Origin: Lingula anatina
Lineage: Eukaryota; Brachiopoda; Lingulata; Lingulida; Lingulidae
Direction of reading: 5' to 3'
Length of the DNA stretch: 64,000 bases
Assembly (NCBI RefSeq): GCF_001039355.2
Contig: NW_019775881.1
Span: forward strand, 116,824 to 180,823
Shown here piece after piece: positions 1 to 12,300 of this stretch. A program made the position numbers and the translations under genes. The notes under the pieces were generated by a model. The model made no database searches and was not told the origin of the DNA. It worked only from the letters and a program-made list of their open reading frames with translations. Numbering within the stretch: position 1 is the stretch's first letter; every line of letters begins with the position of its first letter.

Positions 1-3000
1 ATATTTTTGAAAATAAAAATTGGAATGCTTAAAGAGATAACAACTCTTCATATGAGATTCATATTTCAGGATAGATACAGTGTAAACAACTCATACAAAT
101 TTAATAAATTCTATTTTATCACTACAATGGCAGTTATTGTAATTATTCTGGAATCTGTGCTTGCCATAGGACCATGTGACCTCCATAGATGGCTACCCTC
201 TGTAATAATCTCTTGAGAGATTATTGCAAAAATAAAAAAAGTACATGGACTAACTTTGAATGTTGGAATGGATTCATTAACCTTTAGATAGTATGGGAAA
301 CTTCTTGTTTACCCCAGGAAAATCCATTTTTTAGCCAAAATGAATAATTGTTATTCCTTTAAAGTTTAAGACCCCCCCCCCCTCATAGAAAATTCTGCAT
401 CTGAGTAATATTACTATTTGAAATTAAGTGTTATTTAATTTTTTAATTGTACAGGAGAGTTAGGTGCACGGTATTTGCAGTTATAGAAGCTCATTGTGCT
501 AATACAGTAGTAACAAATATGAAGTAAGATTAGAAATTTAAATCTAGAAATTGTACACTCTTGCCTTGCCATTCTTTTTTTTTCTTTAACAAAAAGCATA
601 TTGAACTTGCTTTTTCTATTTTGTTTCTAAGAATGGCAATATAACACCACAAGTCTTATTTAAGTCATGTATAGCTTTTCTTAAAGGAAACAAAGTTTTT
701 GTGTAATTTAACACGTGCTTTGTTAATAGAAACAAATATCAAATCATTTTGAGAATTCAAGTATGCCAATTTAATGATATACTTTTTAATAGTAAAAAAC
801 TTACTTAATTAGTCTCTGGCTTTTACTTGTTATGCTTTTATAGTATTTCAAATCTTGTTTTTGATACATATTTTCAAAAAGGGAACACTCTAATGTAATG
901 TAATTGAAAACAAAATGGTGATCTTATTGGTGGCTAGTGTGGCAAGAAATGAAGTGAACCTTGATTTTGTTTCCATTGTCCCCTTGTAAAGACTATGAGT
1001 CGTTGTTGTAGTGACCCTTTTCAAAAATATTTGTACTTATGAAAACATAGCCCATTCTTCATATTATGGTGCATTACCAGTTGAGAAATCAAGTTGTAAC
1101 AGAAAGCAGACAGCTTTGTAGCTCCACTAATAATAGAAGTAAATTGTGGGAAGGAAGGGCTAACAGGTGTTCATAATTACTTCAACTTGGTTTTGAGGCG
1201 TGCTTTAGACAAAGGAAATTGCAGTCTACTTGTCTCTTGAATTTTCAAACTAGGTATCTAATTTTTTTCAGTGGCACTCAGAAAATTAGACATGGTAAAT
1301 AACAAATTTGTTGCAATTTAAAATTAGCAGATTTATAGATAAATGTTTTTGATTTGGCTGTGCTCTGAAATTTCATCTTAAAGCAAAAACAAGTATTATC
1401 CTGAAAATAAAAAGCATACTTATCCACAAATAGTTGTTAATCATTGCTTTGGCAGCAGACTGATTGCCCCATTTATGATATGGCACCTGATTTTCACAAA
1501 ATAAACAAGCTTATCAGTGAAAATCAGAAAATGAGGCAAAGAGATTTTATATTTCCGCTTTGCAAAATTTTCATGATATAAAGTAAACATATTGTCTGTT
1601 TGCATTTTCACCTTTGTAAATATATGGTATGAAGTCATTATGTTGTGTACCTTGGTTTTATTCCGTTGTTCAGGGTTGATTTTTTTTTGCTGTTAGAGTG
1701 GTGTAAAGTAACAATAAATGTCAGGATGTTTTTTTTACTTGACCATGTAATTGTGGCATTGAGCCATAGCATAAGATACAAAAAAAAGTGGAAATTGCAT
1801 TGTTAGCTTAGATAAGTACCTCTGCTGAATATTTTTTGTTGTCTAGTTCGTAAAGTCCATTTATGACTGTATTTACATATAGGCTGCCATAATATTTTTG
1901 CCAGTAATTTCACGAATGCAGCTAGTGATATATGACATGTACAGCGACTAAGCATTAATAATTCACAACCCAGTAATGTTTGACACACAGAGCTGGGTCA
2001 GAGGTTAACCAATGAGCATTGAGTACACATTGCCGGCTGTGAGCTGCGTGTATGTATGGACTGCGGCAGTTAGTCTTGTGGTATTGATCAGAATGGGTAG
2101 GTAGAGCAGGTTATGAGTGAGAAATCTCAACGTTTTTGTACTGCACTACCAATCAAGGTGTCAACAAATTCATTCCATTGCCGGTGCCTTGCATCTTGAA
2201 ATTCACTGTGCCACATCCCTCTTGTAAAGGTAAGAAGAAAGAGGATCATATTACACTGCTTATTTATCAGGTCACCTATATAGTGGAGCTTATTTTGCAA
2301 AGCTTACTGTAGAGGTCTTGATAAGATATTCAGGAGAGACATGATCTTGGATTAAAGATACTTGAACATGAAACTCACTGACATTTCATAATTTCTGCGT
2401 AGTGAAGCACTGGTAGTCATGTTCCTCTGTTTTATTGCTTGGTTAAACAGGAGTTCCCTGTCTTTGCTGCTCGATTCCATATTGTTCTATGGTTCACTTA
2501 TTTTGATGATACATCTAGTTGAGGTCAGAGGCTCATGAATTATTCATGGTATAGTTATATTTGGTGGGATATGGTTACGTTTGTCCTGCTGTTTTGAATG
2601 TTATTGTATATTATCTGAAACAATGATGGCAGTGATGTAAGGGTTTCAGTGCACTTATCAGCAGTGTTTTCTTTCCCCTGTTATTTCCTACATTGACAAC
2701 AATCCCCCTGTGTTAGTTATTTTTATGGCAGTTTGCTCTATACATGTTTATGATACCTCTGAAAAATGTATTCTTGAAGCAAAAAGTAAGAGGGTTTTTG
2801 TCGGAGTCAGGTGGCATGCCAATACATGTTAAAAAGTAAAGAAAGTTATAAGTAGTGTAGATAAATAGTATTGCATTGAGGCAGCAACTTGAGATATATT
2901 TAAGTAAAATATTTTAAGCTGAAAAGTATTGTCATTTATATTTGTTGTACTCTTTGTCTATCTATAGTAAATTTTGCAAGTGTTAAATTTAAGTAATTGA

Positions 3001-3557
3001 TCATAACAAAATAATAGTAAAAAACATTGTAGTGAAAGAAGTGAAATTTCCATATTTGGTCAATAATTATAAGAAAGATCTTGTTTTAACTGATGTTGAA
3101 ATTCTAAACAAAAGGTGCCTGATTAATGCATTTCCTGTCAACCTACCTGACATTTAGTTGAAATAATAAGGTTGCATTTTATATGTTGGATCAAGGGCGT
3201 TGTCTGCCCCAATGCAAATTTTTTTTGCGAGATGTGATTCATAGTCTGGTTTAATAACGTCATAGACGAGAGGACTTTGTTTATGGGTATTTGCTATACT
3301 TTCAGCAAACATTAGAAGAGAAGAGTGAGGTAGAAAGATCAAGTTAATTGTTTGTGTAGGTCTCAGTGTTGGATTTAATCTGCTTGCTTTCATACATTGC
3401 TCTTCAAGCTTGCTATGAAAAGTGCTCATATGCAGAATAGAAAGATGCATGCAAGTTGCAGAGAGAAAAAAAAAATATTCAGTAACCTGCATGTTTTGTT
3501 AATTGTCCTAATAGGTCAAATAGGGAATCTTACCAATTAACATAATTTTTTGTCTGA
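1..3557. other. Upstream stretch without a supported coding exon
   Basis: No coding exon could be supported here. It lies 5' of the first visible nesprin exon on the same strand and is probably a nesprin intron or 5' flank. The open frames are short, on mixed strands and AT-driven. One strong splice-donor-like site (AAG|GTAAGAAG) sits at 2229/2230, downstream of an ACCAATGAG box near 2007. A non-coding first exon is therefore possible, but no frame is open across it. Confidence 0.5.
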
Positions 3558-6316
3558 TGGCTTCATTGTTCTTTGTGCATCTGGTTATTGATTTAGATTT
3601 TTTTGTCAGAGCATCTCTATCAGGTTCAACAATGTCATCTTTTCCACACAGAAAGATTAGAAGAGGGTTTTCATGGAGGTGAGAGATTGCAGTCATACAT
3701 TGCTTTTGTATTTCATAGCATGTAAACACTTTACTTGTACTTTCTTTTGGGTTACTGGAGGAACACTCCATTGGAATAATGGGGAAGTAAAAGACAATCC
3801 ATCAAGAGAAATTTTGTTGTACATATAACATATCCAATTGTAGACTGGACAACATTGTATGCCTATTGTGCATACCCATTATTATTGTAGTGCAAATATC
3901 ACATCTGTGTCCAAGTCACCAAATCCTGATTAACTGGAGATTATGATAGCATGATGTGACAGTAAATCTGTGAAGTAGCCATGTCAGCCATGTTACTTAC
4001 AGGAAATTGGAAATACCTGGATCCACCTGGATTGAATTTTTTTTTTCGCCTTATCAGTGATGGAGAGATTTGTTTGATGGAATTTATAAATGAAAATTTA
4101 TCTGAGCATTAGCTGTAGAAGTCTTTAAGCCATATTCACTGTAACACTGGCAAAGATTTATTTGATGGCTAAGGAAAGTTGTTTGATAAGAATTGTTATC
4201 ATAACATAAGAACTGCTCGTAATACATAAATAATTCATGTTTCAAGTAAGGGCACTGAAAGTGTTGCTCTTATCTACTGGAAACTTTTGAAGTTGTGGGC
4301 AAGGTATCATAAAATATAAACTGATAAGAACTACTTATGCGTAGGGTTAGTGAAATTGATATCAGTAAGTGTATATTCAGTTTACCAGGGCCTATTGCAG
4401 TTTGAGCTCAAGGCATGGAACTGGTGGTTTCAGTTTTATGTTTTTCACTACATAAGTTTTTTTTTTTAATATTAACAGATGTTACCATTAGTATTTTCGG
4501 ATTTGGAAAAAGAAAAAGAAATGGATAAATAATGATTTAAGGGAAGGGAAATACTTAACCAGTGACTGTCTGTCACACGAAGACTTACAAAAATGTACTG
4601 TGTGCTGCACTACAGTTTGTCTCATTGAACAGTGCTACATGCTATAACATGCTTGAAGAAATTGCTCTTGAGATAAAAGCCATAAAAACTTGCATAGAAG
4701 TTTGTCATGTTGTGTCTGTATTACATGTGACTAGTCAGTAAATATTAATATTTCTGTCATGCATAAATTCTTCTTTTACAACACATTTTTATAGGAGGAG
4801 AATTTTAACTTATGACAGGTTATTTATTATTAGCTAAGGCTACCACGCCTTTGATGATTGTAGATTTTGATAGCTGTAACTGTGGTGACATATGGTACTT
4901 TCCATCTGGCTCCTCATTTCTCTCGAAGGGTTTGCATTTAACAGTTGGAGTGGAAAGGGAAGATAATGCACTTATAATGTTTAAGACAGAAGGGTAATAA
5001 CCCAGTGGGAACTTGACAGTGTTTCTTTTAGTGGTTTACCTAATGTGAAGCAAGATTATTAATGACTCTCTCTCTTTGGTTTACTTAATGTAAATCAGAA
5101 ACTTTTTTATAAAGTCTAGGATAAAGCAAAGTGGGATAATTGCTTCTAGGAAATGGTGTTAATTGATGATTTTGTAAATGAGTGGTAAACTCTGTTACCA
5201 CCTGTCATCTTGTATGTTGAAAATTATGATGAATTACATCTTTATTTCAGGTCTTGCAAAGAGACATTGAGTCTCGTTCAAAAATTGTTTCGGCTGTTCT
5301 GAAGCTTTGTGAGCGTTTAGAGGGAGACAAGAGGGCATGTTCTGATGAAGATGACAAAGATACTCTACAGTTTGCAGCCCTGAATCTAGAGCGTCGTTGG
5401 CATGCTATTTGGCTACAGTCTTTGGAGTGGCAGTGCCGCTTGGAGGAGGCTATCAGTAGGAAGAAGGTATATTTGCTTCACTTGTTTCTCAATTCTTTCA
5501 CTTGAAAACTCTTATTTGGATTATTTGAGTAGTTTTAAAGTTTTCTAGTCCAATTTTCAGAAATTATATACCAAAGTACAATTTGATAAGTCACATTGTT
5601 AAAATTTAGTGAGAGATATCCATATTCACTTTGCGTATGACTGAAAACTTACTAAGTGTATGTTAGATAGGAGATGGAATTGGAGGTGGGATGTCATGTT
5701 TGCCAAATGATTAAATAAATATCAGCAGATAATATTGATAAATAAGTTGTCTGTGGCTTATCTTTGTTTTTGAATATAGGACGTTTTCTTGGAAGACCAG
5801 TTGGTGTTCATTAGAGTTTTTTCTGGTTGTAAAATATTTGAAACATATTTGAGACATGTTTATTCTTATTTCCTGATGTATGGCATTTTAGTATTAGGCT
5901 ATTATGAACAGAGCCTGGTACAGTTCAGCTTAAAGAACACCAGTCAAACCACAAATATATAATTTATGATATTTATTAGATTTTGAAAAGTTCTGCTCTG
6001 TTTAATTCACCATTTTCTCCTGTCTGCTAACAATGGAGTCTGGAAATTGGATAATTTGTGGGGGTAAGCAGTCATTGAGAGTGGACATTAGAGGAACCTT
6101 GACATGTTTTACACTTATGTGTCTGAACCATTGTAGTAGTTATATAGTACTTAACATCAAAATGAACTCTTTTATTGTAGAAATTTATAATACATTTATC
6201 TTTTTAGTCGGTTCTTCAGCACCCCTTTACAATTTCATGCATTGGTGCAATCTCACATGTTAGGAACTGGTGGCAAGTCCACTATGCAGACCTCCTTAAT
6301 GAAATTATGCTTTTTA
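3558..6316. repeat. Tandem duplication A, copy 1 (probable haplotype copy)
   Basis: This 2.76 kb block is repeated almost base for base at 6318-9156, including the whole nesprin exon and both flanking introns. The copies differ by scattered substitutions and small indels. A single N (6317) sits at the junction. The pattern fits two alleles of one locus placed in series by the assembler better than an old duplication. Confidence 0.85.
5251..5466 (+). CDS. SYNE1: Nesprin spectrin-repeat exon, copy 1
   Basis: Symmetric phase 0-0 exon of 72 codons between a TTTATTTCAG acceptor and an AAG|GTATAT donor. It encodes one helical stretch with the Trp-rich spectrin-repeat signature LERRWHAIWLQSLEWQ that is typical of nesprins. 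There is no in-frame Met, so translation starts further upstream. Its near-identical twin lies at 8011-8226. Confidence 0.85.
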
Positions 6317-9300
6317 NTGGCTTCATTGTTCTTTGTGCATCTGGTTATTGATTTAGATTTTTTGTCAGAGCATCTCTATCAGGTTCAACAATGTCATCTT
6401 TTCCACACAGAAAGATTAGAAGAGGGTTTTCATGGAGGTGAGAGATTGCAGTCATACATTGCTTTTGTATTTCATAGCATGTAAACACTCTACTTGTACT
6501 TTCTTTTGGGTTACTGGAGGAACACTCCATTGGAATAATGGGGAAGTAAAAGACAATCCATCAAGAGAAATTGTTTTGTTGTACATATAACATATCCAAT
6601 TGTAGACTGGACAACATTGTATGCCTATTGTGCATACCCATTATTATTGTAGTGCAAATATCACATCTGTGTCCAAGTCACCAAATCCTGATTAACTGGA
6701 GATTATGATAGCATGATGTGACAGTAAATCTGTGAAGTAGCCCTATTATGTCAGCCATGTTACTTACAGGAAATTGGAAATACCTGGATCCACCTGGATT
6801 GAATTTTTTTCGCCTTATCAGTGATGGAGAGATTTGTTTGACGGAATTTATAAATGAAAATTTATCTGAGCATTAGCTGTAGAAGTCTTTAAGCCATATT
6901 CACTGTAACACTGGCAAAGATTTATTTGATGGCTAAGGAAAATTTTTTGATAAGAATTGTTATCATAACATAAGAACTGCTCGTAATACATAAATAATTC
7001 ATGTTTCAAGTAAGGGCACTGAAAGTGTTGCTCTTATCTACTGGAAACTTTTGAAGTTGTGGGCAAGGTATCATAAAATATAAACTGATAAGAACTACTT
7101 ATGCGTAGGGTTAGTGAAATTGATATCAGTAAGTGTATATTCAGTTTACCAGGGCCTATTGCAGTTTTAACTCAAGACATGGAACTGGTGATTTCAGTTT
7201 TGTTTTTCACTACATAAGTTTTTTTTTCATATTAACAGATGTTACCATTAGTATTTTTGGATTTGGAAAAAGAAAAACATATGGATAAATAATGATTTAA
7301 GGGAAGGGAAATACTTAACCAGTGACTGTCTGTCACACAAAGACTTACAAAAATGTACTGTGTGCTGCACTACAGTTTGTCTCATTGAACAGTGCTACAT
7401 GCTATAACATGCTTGAAGAAATTGCTCTCGAGATAAAAGCCATAAAAACTTGCATAGAAGTTTGTCATGTTGTGTCTGTATTACATGTGACTAGTCAGTA
7501 AATATTAATATTTCTGTCATGCATAAATTCTTCTTGTACAACACATTTTTATAGGAGGAGAATTCAAACTTATGACAGGTTATTTATAATTAGCTAAGGC
7601 TACCACGCCTTTGATGATTGTAGATTTTGATAGCTGTAACTGTGGTGACATATGGTACTTTCCATCTGCCTCCTCATTTGTCTCGAAGGGTTTGCATTTA
7701 ACAGTTGGAGTGGAAAGGGAAGATAATGCACTTATAATGTTTAAGACAGAAGGGTAATAACCCAGTGGGAACCTGACAGTGTTTCTTTTAGTGGTTTACC
7801 TAATGTGAAGCGAGATTATTAATGACTCTCTCTCTTTGGTTTACTTAATGTAAATCAGAAACTTTTTTATAAAGTTTAGGATAAAGCAAAGTGGGATAAT
7901 TGCTTCTAGGAAATGGTGTTAATTGATGATTTTGTAAATGAGTGGTAAACTCTGTTACCACCTGTCATCTTGTATGTTGAAAATTATGATGAATTACATC
8001 TTTATTTCAGGTCTTGCAAAGAGACATTGAGTCTCGTTCAAAAATTGTTTCGGCTGTTCTAAAGCTTTGTGAGCGTTTAGAGGGAGACAAGAGAGCATGT
8101 TCCGATGAAGATGACAAAGATACTCTACAGTTTGCAGCCCTGAATCTAGAGCGTCGTTGGCATGCTATTTGGCTACAGTCACTGGAGTGGCAGTGCCGCT
8201 TGGAGGAGGCTATCAGTAGGAAGAAGGTATATTTGCTTCACTTGCTTCTCAATTCTTTCACTTGAAAACTCTTATTTGGATTATATGAGTAGTAGCAAAA
8301 TATCTCTACCATAAATATTTATGAATTTCAACCATTTTGCTACACACAAAATTTCCAAAACTGTATCAATTTATTTAAAGTTTTCTAGTCCAATTTTCAG
8401 AAATTATATACCACAGTACAATTTGATAAATCACATTGTTAAAATTTAGTGAGAGATATCCATATTCACTTTGCGTATGACTGAAAACTTACTAAGTGTA
8501 TGTGAGATAGGAGATGGAATTGGAGGTGGGATGTCATGTTTGCCATATGATTAAATAAATATTAGCAGATAATATTGATAAATAAGTTGTCTGTGGCTTA
8601 TCTCTGTTTTTGAATATAGGACGTTTTCTTGGAAGACCAGTTGGTGTTCATTAGAGTTTTTTCTGGTTGTAGAATATTTGAAACATGGTTGAGACATGTT
8701 TATTCTTATTTCCTGATGTATAGCATTTTAGTATTAGGCTATTATGAACAGAGCCTGGTACAGTTCAGCTTTAAGAACACCAGTCAAACTACAAATATAT
8801 AATTTATGATATTTATTAGATTTTGAAAAGTTCTGCTCTGTTTAATTCACCATTTTCTCCTGTCTGCTAACAATGGAGTCTGGAAATTGGATAATTTGTG
8901 GGGGTAAGCAGTCATTGAGAGTGGACATTAGAGGAACCTTGACATGTTTTACACTTATGTGTCTGAACCATTGTAGTAGTTATATAGTACTTAACATCAA
9001 AATGAACTCTTTTATTGTAGAAATTTATAATACATTTATCTTTTTAGTCGGTTCTTCAGCACCCCTTTACAATTTCATGCATTGGTGCAATCTCACAAGT
9101 TAGGAACTGGTGGCAAGTCCACTATGCAGACCTCCTTAATAAAATTATGCTTTTCANGTAACATTTGCATGCATTATGGAATTCGGGATAATATATTATT
9201 AAATCTGGATTGCATTATCTTATTATTCATCTGGTGAAAGATTGGCAACAAATCAAAGTCGGGATTGATGGTCTGTAGTAAAACTTTGGGTCAGAATGTA

Positions 9301-12300
9301 CTTTTTACATATTTGCTATTCATACATGTACTTAAGAAATAGGGAAGCAGACATTTTGAAATAATCAAGGTTTGGTTTTAGAGTCTTGTCTGAAGTCATG
9401 TGAACAGATTATTGAATCTGCTTCTCCACATGGTTTCATTGTTCAAAGAAAACTTGAGTTTGGAGTGCTTCATCTGAACCAAGCCATTAATAATTCCTGC
9501 CCAAGTGGTTACACAATGGGAGAGTTAATTGGAATTATCAGGATAAGCAAACATTTGCTGATTGCTGCATTTATCCACATCTCCTCCTTTTTTTTTTTAC
9601 AAAACTATTTTTAATTGACTATCTACATGGAAACGATTTCAGCTAATCGTAGTTTAGAGTGCTGTTTTCTTAATGCTCCTGTCATTTCCAGATGCTTTGT
9701 TTGAAATAGGTTAACACACCTTTTTGCTTTTTTGTAGTGCTGTATTGGATCGGATAAGGTTTGTAACCTATAGTTTGGAGATGAAATGCTGGAAAGTGAA
9801 TTATGTTTGTGCCAATCAATACAGTACAAAATAGATATTTATCTTTTCTATAGACATAATGATGAAGGGACTTGAAAGTGATTATTGCTGGCAAAATACT
9901 GCGAATCTACAGAAGACTTCATGTATTTTTCTTCATACAAGGGTATTTTTGTGTGATCTTAGGAAGAAGACAACATAATATGAGAATGTTTTTTTTTTAA
10001 AATTTACTCAACATTTAAACATAAATTGAACTTCACATTTAAATGGATAATTTATTTTATTGATTAGTTTTATTTCTAAAGAAATACTGTTCACCCATTG
10101 TCTTATGATCTGATCAAGCTTAGTACTTAAAAATTTTGCATGGGTTATTTATCTTTTGCTCATGTGAAGATGATAATTAAGACTCCCTGATTAAGATATC
10201 ATATACTTAGAAGATCTGTAGGGCATGAACACATACTTCAGTAAATTGAAATTTTAATAAGTATCTAATTGAACTGTCAGCTGTCTATACAGGTATCTTG
10301 TCTGTACTTGGGTTTAAACTTATCCTCAGAGGATAAGTGATCTCTTTCTTACCTAGTCTCTTTCACTTAGACCACCATATTTCTAGCTTGGTCAGTGGTA
10401 TATAAGTAAATAGAGGGATTTTCATTTTCCAAGGTTCGTGTGCTGTTCTACTACTTGTCATTCAGTCTCAGTATACTGATTTTATGATTTGTGAAAATTG
10501 CAAACTTTGACTAGTTAATCATTGTTTTTTTATTGATGAAATACTGATGTTTTTTTTTCTTTGTTTTCAGGGCCTAATTACACCTGTCTCTCAGGCATCT
10601 ACCTTTGGTGGGTTTAACTTCCACAGTGCATCCCAGCTCAGCATACCACCTACAGATATTGGAGATAGTGAGAGAAGTGACTACACGGACACAGACATTG
10701 ATGACTTTAACAACTCTGACATCATCCCCTTTGCTGAAAACGAGTATGAAAAGATAACATCCGAAGTTGATGTTCAGACGGAGAAGGACGAAAAGAACAC
10801 AGAGAAAGAACCTGGTTCAGCCATTGATGATTTACTAGAAGTCCAAGACAGCAATGAGAAGAAGTCTGTTGTGTTGAGTAGTATCCAAGGCAGTTCTTCG
10901 AATGAGCCTTTGGAACATGCAAGCATGGAGAAAGGTAAACAACGGACGACCAAGGGGATTAAAGGGTCTGTGGAGGGTCAACAAAGCAGTCAAGAAGAAA
11001 GCAAATTGGAGGTGATGGGCAGCAGTCCCCCCACTAAGGATGATGACCTCTACACAATGGTGGTCAGTGCCCTAAATGGGAAGGATTCGACTGAGGAGAC
11101 CACTGCTTCTTCTGATGACAGTAAGCTAGAGAGCCATGATGTTGGATACTCTAGTGGTGGACAGTCTAATGAAGAAGTTGAGTACAGCATCACTGAGACC
11201 ACACAGGAGGTAAAAACAACCAAGATTCTCGTGAGGGAAACACAACATACAACCATCTCTGTCAAGAAGGATGACACCTTGGAGGCATCAGTGAGTGAGA
11301 TTAATGATTCCACTTTTACCAATGTGTCCTCCCTGCCCAGTGCTGAGGAATCCCCATACCAGGCTGTGTTTGGGGATGATAGCAGTCATATCCAGGAGGA
11401 TCAAGAACCAAATGGAGAGGATTCTGAGAAGTATGAAGAGGCATTATCATCACCAAGCAAGAGATTTTATAGAATGACATCAGTTGAAGAAGAATTTGCA
11501 GCTGAAAACCGAGGCAGTAATACTGAGGAAATGACCCAAGGCTACAAATCTGGGTCTGAATCTGATACCCAATCCAATGCCAAAGTGCGTACAAGGCTGG
11601 ACTTCTTGATACAAGACTTGGAACACCGTTTGGAAGAAGATACTAAACCCCGTTCTCGTACAAGCTCTGCCAGTGCTTTTGGATTTGATGATGAAGATTC
11701 CTCCAGCTCTCTTACTTCTGATGAAGAGCATGTTGACACTCAGAACAACAACTCATTTATAGAAAACTTGGACACATTTGAGGATTACAACCATACTCTA
11801 GATACTTACAAAAGTCACAGCAAAAGATCTAGTGATGAAAAATCAGAATCCTTGGCAGTGCAAGCTAATTCTGATTCTGATCATCATCAAGAAGTCACCC
11901 AAGATGATGAGCCGGATGGAGCTCCCAATTATGATTTAGAACAAGTACATATACCAAATAGCAGAGAGTCTGTAGAACGCTTGGTGCGACAAGCAGAGTC
12001 CTTTGTCAGAGATGGGGATTTCAACATTCAGACGAACAGGTGGACTGAAACATCAGGCAAAAGACGAAGAAGGAGAAAGAAGAAAGACACTAGCACAGAT
12101 TCCTCTGCCAATGACAATGCGGGGAATTATGTGGAAAGTTCTTGTGATGCAAGCAGTGAATATACCAGTGACTCTGAGAGTTCATCGTCCAATGAGGAAA
12201 ATCTCTACAGCAGTGTGATTTTCAAAGAGACCACTGTCACAGTAGAGACACAGAATGAAGGACATGTTGACAGTGTAACAGCCCAAGGAAGCAGTTTGTC

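Noticed and set aside
4812-4997. Open frame of 61 codons
   Set aside because: The allelic copy in the second block (near 7572) has a stop after five codons, so it is not under coding constraint.
9372-9614. Open frame of 80 codons after duplication A
   Set aside because: It has no spectrin-like pattern and no matching acceptor/donor phases between 8226 and 10571, and it ends in poly-T-derived Phe.
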